Positions 50,640-60,857 of a stretch of 64,000 nt of DNA are shown here, in pieces. The stretch lies in NCBI RefSeq assembly GCF_001951015.1, contig NZ_CP018914.1, forward strand, positions 1-64,000. Direction: 5' to 3'. Position 1 is the stretch's first letter. The number at the start of each line of letters is the position of its first letter. The position numbers and the translations under genes are program-made. This DNA comes from Rickettsia rickettsii (GTDB lineage Bacteria > Pseudomonadota > Alphaproteobacteria > Rickettsiales > Rickettsiaceae). The notes beneath the pieces are model-generated. The model had not been told where the DNA came from. It did not search any database and was given only the letters and a program-made list of their open reading frames with translations.

Positions 50640-52460
50640 AACAACTTTCCTATCACTGCGTATTGCGATAGATTCTCTAGGATGATTTTTTTCATATTCT
50701 GCATCTATCTTTTATCCACTTTTTTTTGTCTGCAATTTTCTGCAATTTTATTAGTTTTAGCAGTTAATGCCATTATAGCAGCAAGTGTTTCTTTTCTACT
50801 TTTTGGAATGACTCTTTTATTTTCTTTTTTAGTGCCGTAACAACCTATTGTTGCACCGCTTGCATAAATACTACCTGCTTGCTGAGTAATATGACAGTTT
50901 TTAAGTAATTGTTTATCGATGTCTGTTTTCTTTTTATACCGGTATATTTTGATACTGCTTGAGATATTTTATTATGTTCATTAAGCCCTTCTCTATCTTT
51001 ACCGCTGGCACACATTGTGCATATTTCTTCCTTATTAAACTAGTGGTTTTAGTTTCTTGTTTATTTTGTCTTATTTTCGCTGTTAAATTACTTAAGACAT
51101 CTGATATATTTAGATTAATATTTTCTTTATCAAAAGATATAAAAGGAAGTTTTGTCTCGAAGGATACTCTAAAAGGAATATCTGCTTGTTCAATATTTTT
51201 TCTTAATGTTACATTTTTTTAATATTTCTTTTTCCTGATCCGTTAAATTTGCATTGTTAATTGTTTCTGCTTCATTTCCTGTAGGTTTATTTATCCTAAA
51301 AAAATGTTCAAATTTGCTTCTCGGTTTAATATGTGCTTTTAATTCATCAATTCCTTTTTCAGTCGGTAAATTTTTTGCTATTTTGTTTAAAGTATAACTC
51401 ACTCCTGCAAAGTTATTTGTTACTCCTATAAGCCTAAATAAATTAAGAGGAGTATTAGTATTTTTCCCACCGACATTTTCCATAGATTTTTTTGTCTGAT
51501 CAACAATTGTGGGATCATTGCCAGCTCCTATAGGACCTGAGTTTAATTTATTAGTATGAAGAGTAAAGCCGTCTTCAAGCCATTCTTGAGCTTGGCGTGC
51601 ATTTAAGTCGGTAATTTTTTGTCTAGAATCTATATCATTTGAAATCGAGGCTAATGTACCTGCATGTTTAGATGTAAGCAATGTTTCAAAATTTTTACCG
51701 TCTTTGTCGGTTATTGTCCCAATTTTCTCAAAGGCGTTTTTCATGCCAATAATTTGTCGTAACTGGGTTGGGATAACATGCCTACCGTTTTAAATTGTAT
51801 CAGTATACTGATCAACAAGCTTCCTCTCGCATTCAGGCATTACATTATACCAGTTTTTACCGTCTCTATTTTGATATTCTTGCTTTTGTTCTTCTGTCAA
51901 GCCTTTAAAAGCTACTTCCGCTTCGACTACAATATGCTCTTTTCCCTCATCATTGATGACTTTTGACAAAGTGACTATATACAATGCTCATCATTGAAAT
52001 TTTGAAAATCTTTAGCAACATTTAATTTTTTATGAGCATTTTTAATACCACTTTTTCCTAGCAATTCAGCAACACTGTCAATTTCAGCTTGCCTATTTTT
52101 TGAGATGTTTTCTTGTGATTTTTCCATATTCAAAGCATTAAAACTATTAATAAATTTTACTGTTTCTTTATTTTATTTCAGCACAAGCTCAGGTTTATTT
52201 TTGCCCTTTGCTATGTTTATCGCTCCTCTGATAGCATTTAAATATTGCATTTCAAAAGCTTTAGTGCCTAAAACAATTTTTTCATTGGGATTGTTACGAC
52301 CGTCACGTATTAATATTGGAGTTTCACCTTTTTTCCCTTCAATTTTCGCTCTATTTGTTTCTAAAGTAACGCCTATTCCGGGTGTGGTTAAAAATTCTTT
52401 TGTATGATTTAATAAAAACTCCTTATCGTTATCAAATTGTTTTTTTAATGATGAAAGCAT
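50640..52460 (-). pseudogene. Large unknown protein, broken in several frames
   Basis: From the start MLSSLKKQFDNDKEFLLNHT (52460), pieces follow: INGAINIAKGKN-like RGAINIAKGKNKPELVLK, AELLGKSGIKNAHKKLNVAK, MPECERKLVDQYTDT, then a 184-codon piece with RQAQEWLEDGFTLHTNKLNS and LFRLIGVTNNFAG, and finally KLPFISFDKENINLNISDVL. Stops or shifts lie near 52173, 51975, 51790, 51745 and 51190, and the tail is degraded. The product, about 600 residues, is soluble and polar. I recognise no family; a secreted effector is possible but unsupported. Confidence 0.55.
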
Positions 52461-52572
52461 TATAAAATTCTATATGTAGTTGTGCATCTCTTGTTATTTT
52501 AATTAAAAATTATTATATAAAAATAGTCTAGTTAAAAATATTTAACTTTATTAATTAAAATATATTATTTAT

Positions 52573-55146
52573 ATGAATATTGATAAATTTACTGCACATG
52601 CTAAATCATTGATAGCTAGTAGCCAATCACTTGCTGCTAAAAATGATCATCAGCAAATATTACCTTTGCATTTATTATCTAGTCTTTTAAGTGAAGAAAC
52701 AGGTATAATTCAAACCCTTATTAATAATACCGGCGGTAATATAAACTTATTAAAAGATCAAGTTCAGCTAGAACTAAATAAAATCCCAAAAGTTCAGGTT
52801 GAGGGAGGAGGACAAGTTTATTCTTCTGCTGAAGCTTTTAAAGTTTTAGAAAAAGCTAGTAGCATTGCTAAAGACAGTGGGGATAGCTTTGTAACCATAG
52901 AGCGTATATTTGAAGCATTAACTTATGATAATACTATAGCCGGTAAAATTTTAACGAATAATGGAATTAATAATAAAAAAATAGCAACAGCTATTTTACA
53001 GTTTCGTAAAGGCAAAAAAGCAGATACCGAATCGGCAGAAAATAGTTATGATGCTTTAAAGAAATACGGCAGAGACGTAACAGAGCTTGCCGAAAGCGGT
53101 AAGCTTGATCCGATCATCGGACGTGATGAAGAAATAAGAAGAACGGTGCAGGTACTATCACGACGTATGAAAAATAATCCTGTATTGATTGGAGAACCTG
53201 GAGTTGGTAAAACTGCTATAATAGAGGGGCTTGCACAACGAATATTTAGTAAGGACGTACCTGAATCGCTTATTAATTGCCGTATTATTGAGCTTGATAT
53301 GGGAGCTTTAATAGCGGGAGCTAAGTATCGAGGCGAATTTGAAGAGCGTCTTAAAGCAGTGCTTAGCGAAATCAAAGAATCAAGCGGTGAAATTATTTTA
53401 TTTATCGATGAATTGCATCTATTAGTCGGTACGGGAAAAACCGACGGTGTTATGGATGCCTCGAATTTACTAAAGCCTATGCTTGCTCGTGGTGAGCTGC
53501 ATTGTATCGGTGCTACTACTCTAGATGAATATCGTAAATATATCGAGAAAGATGCGGCACTTGCTCGTCGTTTTCAGCCTGTTTACGTGAGTGAGCCGAC
53601 GGTTGAGGATACTATATCAATACTTAGAGGAATTAAAGAAAAATATGAGCTGCATCATGCAGTGCGAATTTCCGATAGTGCAATAGTTGCAGCAGCGACG
53701 TTATCAAACCGTTATATTACCGATCGTTATTTACCTGATAAAGCTATTGATTTGATTGATGAAGCTTGTAGCCGTATGAAAATAGAGCTATCAAGTAAAC
53801 CAGAAGAGCTTGATGAGCTGGACCGTCGTATTATTCAGATAAAAATAGAGCTTGCAGCACTTAAAAAAGAAAATGACGAGCATTCTAAAAAGAAAATAGA
53901 GCATTTAACTAAAGCATTAGAAAAATTAGAGTCTAAATCCTATGATATGGGAGCTAAATGGCAAGCTGAAAAGTCTAAACTACAGCAAACACAAAAGCTT
54001 AAAGAAGAACTAGACCGTAGCCGAAACGAGCTTGAACGTGCCGAACGTGATGCTAATCTCGCTAAAGCTAGTGAGCTAAAATACGGAATTATACCTGAGA
54101 TTATGAAAAAGATTCAGGAAGCCGAAAGTATTGATAATAAAGGGCTGTTAAAAGAAATTGTATCGGAAAGTGATATAGCAAGTATTATCTCTCGTATTAC
54201 TGGTATTCCAATTGATACGATGCTATCAAGTGAACGTGAGCGTCTGCTTGTGATGGAGCAGAAATTACGAGAATCGGTAATAGGCCAGGATAAGGCAATT
54301 AAAGGTGTTAGTGATGCGGTAAGAAGATCACGTGCAGGGATTCAAGATATTAACCGCCCGCTTGGTTCGTTCTTATTCTTAGGACCGACCGGAGTCGGTA
54401 AAACCGAGCTTACCAAAGCCTTAGCTGGTTTTCTTTTTGATGACCGTAATGCAATACTTCGTATAGATATGTCGGAATATATGGAGAAGCACGCTATTTC
54501 TCGCTTGATAGGAGCTCCTCCCGGCTATATCGGATATGATCAAGGCGGAGTGTTAACGGAGGCAGTAAGACGTCGTCCTTATCAGGTAATATTATTTGAT
54601 GAGGTTGAAAAAGCCCATCCCGACATATTTAATATTATGCTGCAAATACTTGATGAGGGAAGATTAACAGATAGTCAAGGTATAACAGTTGATTTTAAGA
54701 ATACTATAATAGTTTTAACGTCTAATTTAGGTGCTGAGATACTCGTTAATCAGAAAAAGGACGAAGATACATATAAAGTAAAGGATGAGGTTATGGAATA
54801 TGTAAAAGCAGTATTTAAACCTGAGTTTTTAAACAGATTAGACGAGATTATATTATTCCATCGCCTAAATCGTAATAATATTCATGATATAGTTAAGATA
54901 CAGCTTGAAAGTTTAAAGAAAATTTTACTAGCACAAAATATTATTCTTGAATTTGATGAATCTGCATTAAATTATTTAGCCGAAAAAGGTTATGATCCAA
55001 GCTTTGGAGCAAGACCATTAAAACGTCTTATCCAGCGGGAAATACAAAATAATTTAGCCAAAATGATTTTAGCAGGCGAAATAAGTAGCGGTAAAACGGT
55101 TAAAATAAATGCAAAGGATAAAGAATTGAAGGTAACAATAAGTTGA
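52573..55146 (+). CDS. clpB: Disaggregase ATPase ClpB
   Basis: ClpB is a hexameric AAA+ chaperone that, with DnaK, pulls apart protein aggregates. The 857-residue protein has the N-domain (two Clp_N repeats to about 145), AAA1 with Walker A GEPGVGKT at residues 207-214 and [10 protein letters not shown], a coiled-coil M domain (about 400-530), and AAA2 with GPTGVGKT at 604-611 and [11 protein letters not shown]. The IGF/IGL loop for ClpP docking is absent, as expected. I see no clear heat-shock promoter upstream. Confidence 0.97.
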   Translation: MNIDKFTAHAKSLIASSQSLAAKNDHQQILPLHLLSSLLSEETGIIQTLINNTGGNINLLKDQVQLELNKIPKVQVEGGGQVYSSAEAFKVLEKASSIAKDSGDSFVTIERIFEALTYDNTIAGKILTNNGINNKKIATAILQFRKGKKADTESAENSYDALKKYGRDVTELAESGKLDPIIGRDEEIRRTVQVLSRRMKNNPVLIGEPGVGKTAIIEGLAQRIFSKDVPESLINCRIIELDMGALIAGAKYRGEFEERLKAVLSEIKESSGEIILFIDELHLLVGTGKTDGVMDASNLLKPMLARGELHCIGATTLDEYRKYIEKDAALARRFQPVYVSEPTVEDTISILRGIKEKYELHHAVRISDSAIVAAATLSNRYITDRYLPDKAIDLIDEACSRMKIELSSKPEELDELDRRIIQIKIELAALKKENDEHSKKKIEHLTKALEKLESKSYDMGAKWQAEKSKLQQTQKLKEELDRSRNELERAERDANLAKASELKYGIIPEIMKKIQEAESIDNKGLLKEIVSESDIASIISRITGIPIDTMLSSERERLLVMEQKLRESVIGQDKAIKGVSDAVRRSRAGIQDINRPLGSFLFLGPTGVGKTELTKALAGFLFDDRNAILRIDMSEYMEKHAISRLIGAPPGYIGYDQGGVLTEAVRRRPYQVILFDEVEKAHPDIFNIMLQILDEGRLTDSQGITVDFKNTIIVLTSNLGAEILVNQKKDEDTYKVKDEVMEYVKAVFKPEFLNRLDEIILFHRLNRNNIHDIVKIQLESLKKILLAQNIILEFDESALNYLAEKGYDPSFGARPLKRLIQREIQNNLAKMILAGEISSGKTVKINAKDKELKVTIS

Positions 55147-55227
55147 TTAATTTTTTCCGAATAACGAATTATCGCATAATCCACTATTCTTGTTAAAGGC
55201 ACTGTTTAATAATTATTGATTTTGTCA

Positions 55228-55346
55228 TTGCGAGCTATTAAAAGATTTGTTGTATAGCTCAAAAAACGCGTTTGATGTCATTCCTGCGGAAGCGGGAATG
55301 ACACAAAACGAGCAATGCAACAAGACCATAACTAAAAGGAGTATGG
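55228..55346. repeat. Partial composite palindrome after clpB
   Basis: A left half GTCATTGCGAGCTA is followed by the hairpin TGTCATTCCTGC / GCGGGAATGACA (about 55276-55303), with ACGAGCAATGCAAC on the right. The outer right end is lost. Confidence 0.55.
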
Positions 55347-55376
55347 TAATCTAGAAAAAGTAATAAAAAAATTCTA

Positions 55377-55868
55377 TTAATAATATTCAATTTCAGCTAA
55401 TGTTATACTTTCAGTACCTAATAATTTATAATAATCACTACTAGTAGAGTTAGGAATTTGTAAGTCAAATAATAGTGCTTTTTCTTCTTTATACGGATCA
55501 ACTAAGTAAGAATTTGTAATATCTGTAACTATTGGTGATAAATAGGTTGTTGTTTCAATAAGCTTATCAATAGCATTCTGTCCGTCTTTTAATATTTTAT
55601 CGACTAATTTTTTATCTTTATAAAAAGTATTTACGGCCCCTATTAAGGCTGTTGATATCTCATATATAATAACACCGTTTTTAATTATATTGGTTATATT
55701 AGAGTCTAATTTTGCTGTTTTAGAAAAAATTAAAGAAATAACAGTAGTATATTTATTAAATACATTAGGTAGTGTTAAAAAAGTATTTACGGCTGAATAG
55801 GCAGAATTGGTTGCTTCTGAAAGACAATTAAATGCTTTGTGTATGTTTTCATAATTGCTATTGCTCAT
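55377..55868 (-). CDS. Hypothetical protein
   Basis: The 163-residue frame is intact from MSNSNYENIHKAFN to LAEIEYY. It is rich in Asn, Thr, Ser and Ile, with a moderately hydrophobic stretch (VIIYEISTALIGAVNTFY), and has no signal peptide. No family is recognised. A purine-rich AAGAGGTAAG lies just before the ATG, so it looks translated. It may be a lineage-specific gene. Confidence 0.6.
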   Translation of the reverse strand: MSNSNYENIHKAFNCLSEATNSAYSAVNTFLTLPNVFNKYTTVISLIFSKTAKLDSNITNIIKNGVIIYEISTALIGAVNTFYKDKKLVDKILKDGQNAIDKLIETTTYLSPIVTDITNSYLVDPYKEEKALLFDLQIPNSTSSDYYKLLGTESITLAEIEYY

Positions 55869-55888
55869 AAACTTACCTCTTTTTTATA

Positions 55889-55921
55889 TACATAATTGCC
55901 ATGTTTCATGGTAATTATGTA
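55889..55921. terminator. Hairpin between tsaD and the hypothetical gene
   Basis: CATAATTGCCATG (55891-55903) and CATGGTAATTATG (55907-55919) pair with one mismatch around a three-base loop. It could end the tsaD transcript region or form the leader of the hypothetical gene on the minus strand; the orientation is unclear. Confidence 0.4.
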
Positions 55922-55994
55922 TCATACTACTAAATTAAGAAGTGTCAATATTAAAAAATTATATTTCTTCTTAGAGGATATCAGTAAATAAATT

Positions 55995-57029
55995 TTAATT
56001 ACTAATATCCTCTAAACTCCACCTAGCTTTTGGAGAGAAATTCAAAGGAGTAAATAACTTATTATTGTAACGCTCAAGTCCTGCATATGCAATCATTGCA
56101 GCATTATCGGTGCATAAGTGGATAGGTGGATAAATAAGCCGATAACCATATGTTTTAGCACAGCTACTTAATATTTTTTGTAAATATTTATTAGCAGCGA
56201 CACCGCCGGCAATAACTATATTCTTCTTATCAAAATTATTTGTTATTTGTTCATATGCTCTAATAGCATCTTGTACCTTACTACTTAGAATTTCTCCTAT
56301 AGTAAATTGAAAACTTGCTGCTATATCATTGATTACAGTGTCATTAATTTCCTTTAAATTCATTATTAAAGTACGCACGGCAGTTTTAAGTCCTGAAAAG
56401 GACATATTGCAATTACCGCTGTTAATTATAGGTTTTGGAAATTTATATTTATGAGGATCGCCAAGTTTTGCTCTTTTCTCAATTTCAGGTCCTCCGGGAA
56501 AAGCTAAGTTTAGCATTTTGGCTACCTTGTCAAAGGCTTCGCCTACGGCATCATCTATAGTAGATCCTAGTATTTTATATTTTCCGAGACCTAAAACTGC
56601 TACAAATTGGCAATGTCCGCCTGAAGCTAACAAGAGTAAATAAGGATAAGGAATATTATCGGTTAGTCTTGCGGTTAAAGCATGACCTTCTAAATGATTA
56701 ATTGCAATAAAGGGTTTTTTTAAAGCACTGCTTAGTGATCTTGCAAACATTGAGCCAACTATAACACCGCCGATTAAACCTGGACCGGAAGTTGCAGCAA
56801 TTGTACTAATGTCCGTTAATTTAGTGTTGCTTTCTTTTAAAACATTTTTTAATGCTTTATCTAGATGCGATAAGTGAGAACGTGCAGCAATTTCAGGTAC
56901 TACCCCTCCAAAAACTGCATGTTCTGTATTTTGTGAAATGATTATATTAGATAAGATTTCTCGATTTTCGGTGATTATAGAAACAGCTGTATCATCACAG
57001 CTTGATTCTATACCTAAAATTTTTATCAT
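55995..57029 (-). CDS. tsaD: tRNA N6-threonylcarbamoyladenosine transferase TsaD
   Basis: TsaD transfers the threonylcarbamoyl group to A37 of tRNA. The 344-residue ASKHA-fold protein has [15 protein letters not shown] at the N-terminus and the metal-binding NHLEGH with H112 and H116. It also has ASGGHCQFV, the [17 protein letters not shown] motif and the C-terminal [10 protein letters not shown] with [12 protein letters not shown]. All hallmarks are present. Its partner TsaE is encoded at 14998-15525. Confidence 0.96.
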   Translation of the reverse strand: MIKILGIESSCDDTAVSIITENREILSNIIISQNTEHAVFGGVVPEIAARSHLSHLDKALKNVLKESNTKLTDISTIAATSGPGLIGGVIVGSMFARSLSSALKKPFIAINHLEGHALTARLTDNIPYPYLLLLASGGHCQFVAVLGLGKYKILGSTIDDAVGEAFDKVAKMLNLAFPGGPEIEKRAKLGDPHKYKFPKPIINSGNCNMSFSGLKTAVRTLIMNLKEINDTVINDIAASFQFTIGEILSSKVQDAIRAYEQITNNFDKKNIVIAGGVAANKYLQKILSSCAKTYGYRLIYPPIHLCTDNAAMIAYAGLERYNNKLFTPLNFSPKARWSLEDISN

Positions 57030-57079
57030 TCAAATTGAAACTAATTAGAGGCTTTGTTAAGTAAAAAATGATAGTTTGT

Positions 57080-57189
57080 GTCATTGTGAGAAGGTGTTGT
57101 CCACGTGGATACTGATGTCATTCCTGTGTAGGCGGGCATGACATAACAGGACCCATGTGAAAACACCAACACCCGCTTGCAATCACGAT
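57080..57189. repeat. Nested, degenerate palindrome between tsaD and the desaturase gene
   Basis: The outer ends GTCATTGTGAGAAGGTGTTG and the CAACACCCGCTTGCAATCACG side pair imperfectly. The inner part is GATGTCATTCCTGTG with GCGGGCATGACAT. Several point changes suggest an older copy. Confidence 0.6.
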
Positions 57190-57212
57190 ATCTATCTTTA
57201 TTTAAATAATGC

Positions 57213-58406
57213 CTAATTAGATACCTTTAAGGTATTTAATTGATTATACAGCTTATAAATAGATTGTTCGGCATCAATAATTTTTTTATTAACTATTTTT
57301 AATAGTTTTTCCGAAGATTTTTCTGTTATTTGCTTTGCAGCACTTACTTGCTCCGCTAAATTTTTAAGTGATTCTTGTATTTCTACAAAAGATTTTTTAA
57401 ATTGTTCTTTGATAGTAATAGATGATTCTTCAAGCTCTTTAATTTTTAAGCATAGATTTTCTAATAAATGATCTATTTTAGTTTGCATTAAAGTCAATTT
57501 TTGCTTTTGTTTTTCACTAAGATAGCTTAAAGTTTCTTGCATTTTTGCCTGTATACGTACTTTTGTAGTACGTTCAAGTTCTGAAGCTAAACCGATTTTA
57601 CTCATTAAAAATATTATCCATTTGTGAACGTCCAAATGATACCATTTTGCACCGTTACGATAATCTGAAGGAAAAGCATGATGGTAATTATGCCAATTTT
57701 CACCGAGTAAGAATAATGCCATCCACCAAATATCTCCGGCAGTGCCTTTGTAATATTTTTTACTACCGGCAAAGTGGCATAAAGAATTAACGCAGAAGGT
57801 TGCTTGCTGCTGTAGGAATCTACCGAGCCCCATAAATAAAAATCCTGCATATGCCGATTGCATAGTACCACCGACTAAGTAACCGATAAATAAAGGCACG
57901 ACAATATTCATAAAAGCTGCTATTTGCCAATAATATTTTAGCTGCCATTTTAATAAATTGTTTTTCCCGTGCTTAGCCCAAGTAATGCGATCAATAGACT
58001 TATAGCTACCGCTTCCGACTAGCATCCATCCTATATGAGACCACATAAAGCCTAAAAATTTATTATCAAATTTTAAAGGAGTATGCGGATCTTGGTCTTG
58101 GTCCGTATATCTATGATGTTTATAATGATTCGATGCCCAAGATAAAGCTGGTCCTTGTAATGTTCCTGCAGACAGCATAATTAAGACAAACTCGGCATAT
58201 TTATTTATTTTATAGGCATTATGAGACCATAACCTATGCAAACCGATCCCAACGGTAATATTATTAATATAATAACTAGCAATTATAAAAATAACTTCAG
58301 TTAGCCCTATTCCATAATCAAACGAATATTTAACTACAAGAGATATAATAAAAATAGGATAAAATATTAAAGCAAATAAAGCGGGCTTATTTAGTTTACT
58401 TAACAT
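57213..58406 (-). CDS. Acyl-CoA/acyl-lipid delta-9-type desaturase with coiled-coil tail
   Basis: Membrane fatty acid desaturases insert a double bond using a di-iron centre held by three histidine boxes. Here they are HRLWSH (57-62), HYKHH (94-98) and HNYHH (239-243), with four hydrophobic segments around them. Residues 1-270 match the usual stearoyl-CoA desaturase-like enzyme. About 120 further residues form a charged, heptad-like helix (KQKQKLTLMQTKIDHLLENL onward) not part of the family core. Substrate and electron donor are inferred. It is presumably for membrane fluidity in a tick or insect host. Confidence 0.88.
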   Translation of the reverse strand: MLSKLNKPALFALIFYPIFIISLVVKYSFDYGIGLTEVIFIIASYYINNITVGIGLHRLWSHNAYKINKYAEFVLIMLSAGTLQGPALSWASNHYKHHRYTDQDQDPHTPLKFDNKFLGFMWSHIGWMLVGSGSYKSIDRITWAKHGKNNLLKWQLKYYWQIAAFMNIVVPLFIGYLVGGTMQSAYAGFLFMGLGRFLQQQATFCVNSLCHFAGSKKYYKGTAGDIWWMALFLLGENWHNYHHAFPSDYRNGAKWYHLDVHKWIIFLMSKIGLASELERTTKVRIQAKMQETLSYLSEKQKQKLTLMQTKIDHLLENLCLKIKELEESSITIKEQFKKSFVEIQESLKNLAEQVSAAKQITEKSSEKLLKIVNKKIIDAEQSIYKLYNQLNTLKVSN

Positions 58407-58559
58407 AAAATTTACAGTTTTTAGTTATAAAATATATAAATCGGTAACGAATAAAATCTTAATTATATTATACATCAATATTAATAGATATTAACATACT
58501 TAATGCATAAATACAAAGAAAATTTTGACAATAAAATTCTAGTTATCCTTATTTAGACA

Positions 58560-59185
58560 ATAACCGATAAACGAACGGTTGTAATAATTAAATTGTCTTT
58601 CCCTAAGACCTCTCTAATCCTATTTATATGAACATCTATAGAGACGTTCATTGAAGGTCTCTTCACTTTCCCATAAATATTTTATTATTTCTTACGCAAA
58701 AATACTTCATTTGGGACCTGCAAAAAAAGTTGTAAAATTTTAAACTCAGTAGGACCTAGAGGAATATTCAGTCCGTCTTTGTATACTTTTTCAGTATTTA
58801 AATCAATATTTAGATTCTTAAATTTAATAATATTATCTTGTACAACTGACTTGAAACGTCTCAATAAGCTCTTTAAAGTACCTACTATTTGCTCAGATAA
58901 GAAGGGCTTATAAAAAAAATAGCACGTTATCGTCTATTTCTGTTAGTTATTTATTGTTATTAAAGGATTTTCTTGTAATTCTGCACTAATAATCATGATA
59001 ACAAGCAGCTGACTAAAAAAATAAGTTAATGCTTTTTCTAGAGTTGAAGCCCTTATTATATTAAATCCTGCTCTCTCTTATATCATTACTTAAAGAAATA
59101 TTAACACTTTTTTATTTTTTTCTTCTATAATTAAAACTTCAGGTAATAGCTCATCAAACACTGAATTAATCTTAATTAATATTTA
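58560..59185 (-). pseudogene. OmpR/PhoB-type response regulator, decayed
   Basis: On the minus strand a receiver fragment (INSVFDELLPEVLIIEEKNK near 59105-59170) and a winged-helix output domain (KFKNLNIDLNTEKVYKDGLN, then GPTEFKILQLFLQVPNEVFL, with the LLRRF linker) are readable. Stops and shifts near 58690, 58915, 58990 and 59090 break it. No histidine kinase gene is adjacent. The spacer 58407-58559 shows nothing else. Confidence 0.75.
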
Positions 59186-59283
59186 GTAAATAATTAAAAA
59201 TTTTTGTAATCTAATTTATTAGAGTTTATAGCAAACTTTTTATAAAAAGAAACAAAGAAATAATAATTTTTTAAAGATAATAC

Positions 59284-59312
59284 TTGAACTTAATAGTTTT
59301 AGTTGCTATAAA
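59284..59312 (+). promoter_or_regulatory. Candidate promoter of the rpsF-rpsR-rplI operon
   Basis: TTGAAC (59284-59289), 17 bases, TATAAA (59307-59312), 39 bases before the rpsF ATG. Spacing and sequence are close to the sigma-70 consensus. Confidence 0.65.
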
Positions 59313-59351
59313 TACTTGTATTTTAAAGTTTGTTGGAGATTCTTATATATC

Positions 59352-59717
59352 ATGAGCTTTTATGAGTCAGTTTTTATTATACGTCAAGACGTATCATTAA
59401 ACGATATAGATAAAATCGTTGATGATTTTGCTAAAATTATTAAAGATAATAATGGTACTATCATAAAAAAAGAATATTGGGGGTTAAGAACTTTAGCTTA
59501 CAAAATCGGTAATAACAAAAAAGGACATTATTATTTTTTAGGTCTAGATATTACTGGTAATGTAAAAGAAGAGCTAGAAAGAAAAATGAAGCTTAACGAA
59601 AATATCATTAGATTTCTTACAATTCAAGCAGATTCAATTAGTAGTGAACCTTCACCGATATTAAAAAATCAAAGTACAGAGAATGCTCCGGTAATTGACG
59701 TAACGATTAATAATTAA
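59352..59717 (+). CDS. rpsF: 30S ribosomal protein S6
   Basis: S6 binds 16S rRNA together with S18. The protein is 121 residues from ATG 59352 ([15 protein letters not shown]) and has the expected [11 protein letters not shown] and LNENIIRFL segments. A TTG at 59316 would add 12 residues not usual for S6 and would place the start next to the -10 element, so the ATG is chosen. It is the first gene of an operon with rpsR and rplI. Confidence 0.95.
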   Translation: MSFYESVFIIRQDVSLNDIDKIVDDFAKIIKDNNGTIIKKEYWGLRTLAYKIGNNKKGHYYFLGLDITGNVKEELERKMKLNENIIRFLTIQADSISSEPSPILKNQSTENAPVIDVTINN

Positions 59718-59741
59718 ATTTGTAAGAATTAAGGTTAAAGA

Positions 59742-60029
59742 ATGTTAAAAAGTAATAATGCTAGTGAAACAGCTGCTCACAAGGTAGGAGATAAAACTGC
59801 TAAAAAAGTATTTTTTAGAAGACGTAAAGGATGCCCTCTTTCTGTGCCTAATGCACCTGTTATTGATTATAAAAACCCTGAGCTTTTAATAAAATTTGTC
59901 TCTGAAGGCGGTAGAATGTTACCAAGCAGGATCACAAATGTTTGTGCAAAGAAACAAAGAAAGCTAAATAATGCTATTAAAATTGCAAGAATTTTAGCGT
60001 TATTACCTTTTGTATTTCAAGCTAAATAA
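59742..60029 (+). CDS. rpsR: 30S ribosomal protein S18
   Basis: This is a 95-residue protein with [11 protein letters not shown] and the core [20 protein letters not shown]...[21 protein letters not shown] pattern of S18. It starts 24 bases after rpsF and is followed by rplI in 11 bases. S6 and S18 bind the same platform site of the small subunit. Confidence 0.96.
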   Translation: MLKSNNASETAAHKVGDKTAKKVFFRRRKGCPLSVPNAPVIDYKNPELLIKFVSEGGRMLPSRITNVCAKKQRKLNNAIKIARILALLPFVFQAK

Positions 60030-60040
60030 AGGCATAATAC

Positions 60041-60556
60041 ATGGAAATTATATTAATAAAACCCGTAAGAAAATTAGGTAAAATTGGCGACATACTCAAA
60101 GTAGCAGACGGGTTTGGTCGTAATTATCTTTTACCGCAAAAATTAGCTATTAGAGCTACTGAGCCTAATAAAGAGCTAATAGTTAAACAAAAACACGAAT
60201 TTGAAGCAAAAGATAAGCAAATAAGAGAAGAAGTAGAAAAAATTAATGCTCTTATTAAAGATCAACAATTAGTTTTTATCCGTCAAACATCAAATGACGG
60301 TAAACTTTTCGGTTCGGTTACTAATAAAGAAATAGCCAATAAATTATCTGAAAATATATCTTATAATATTTCTCATTCAAATGTTATTCTTGATAAACAA
60401 ATTAAATCTACCGGAATTTATACAGTTGAAATAAGACTCCATGCAGAGCTTAATGCTATAGTTACGGTTATTGTTGCAAGATCAGAATCAGAAGCACAAG
60501 ATTATTTACGCGAACAAAAGACTGAAACTTCAGAAGATTTAGCTGAGTCAGCATAA
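60041..60556 (+). CDS. rplI: 50S ribosomal protein L9
   Basis: L9 binds 23S rRNA and influences reading-frame maintenance. The 171-residue protein has the N-terminal fold with [23 protein letters not shown], the long central helix, and the C-terminal domain ([15 protein letters not shown]). A 20-residue acidic tail exceeds the bacterial average. It ends the operon. Confidence 0.96.
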
Positions 60557-60639
60557 ATTTTTTTTATCATCTAATTGTGTAGTTTTTTGTTACCATTGCA
60601 AAAGTAGAGCATTGTTGTATGGATTGAGAAACTTGCTCG

Positions 60640-60796
60640 ATGTCATTCCCGCGTAGGCGGGCATCCAGCATAAAGCAAGATAAATCGAGCTTTTAATTTC
60701 AAGAATTTGCTGTATTTATACTTTTTTCTGGATTCCTGCTTTCGCAGGAATGACATAAGAGCCATGCAACAACGTCCCGCCTACGCGGAAATGACA
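60640..60796. repeat. Palindromic repeat between rplI and tilS
   Basis: ATGTCATTCCCGCGTAGGCG (left) pairs with CGCCTACGCGGAAATGACAT (right, ending 60796). An embedded element, GCATCCAGCATAAAGCAAG to TGCTTTCGCAGGAATGACAT at about 60661-60755, shares its core with 34892-35010. The spacer 60557-60857 has no gene. Confidence 0.8.
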
Positions 60797-60857
60797 TACT
60801 ACTAAGTTTGACCACAATATCCAAACACTTTACAAACAATACTAACATTTTTCAACC

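Noticed and set aside
50959-51222. 87-codon plus-strand frame near 51 kb
   Set aside because: It lies opposite the decayed minus-strand gene, whose protein-like segments (KLPFISFDKENINLNISDVL) fit better.
52480-52572. Heat-shock (sigma-32) promoter upstream of clpB
   Set aside because: No CTTGAA / CCCCAT-like pair is seen. AT-rich hexamers are present, but with poor spacing.
53046-53375. 109-codon minus-strand frame inside clpB
   Set aside because: It is a shadow of the AAA1 domain; the clpB frame is unambiguous.
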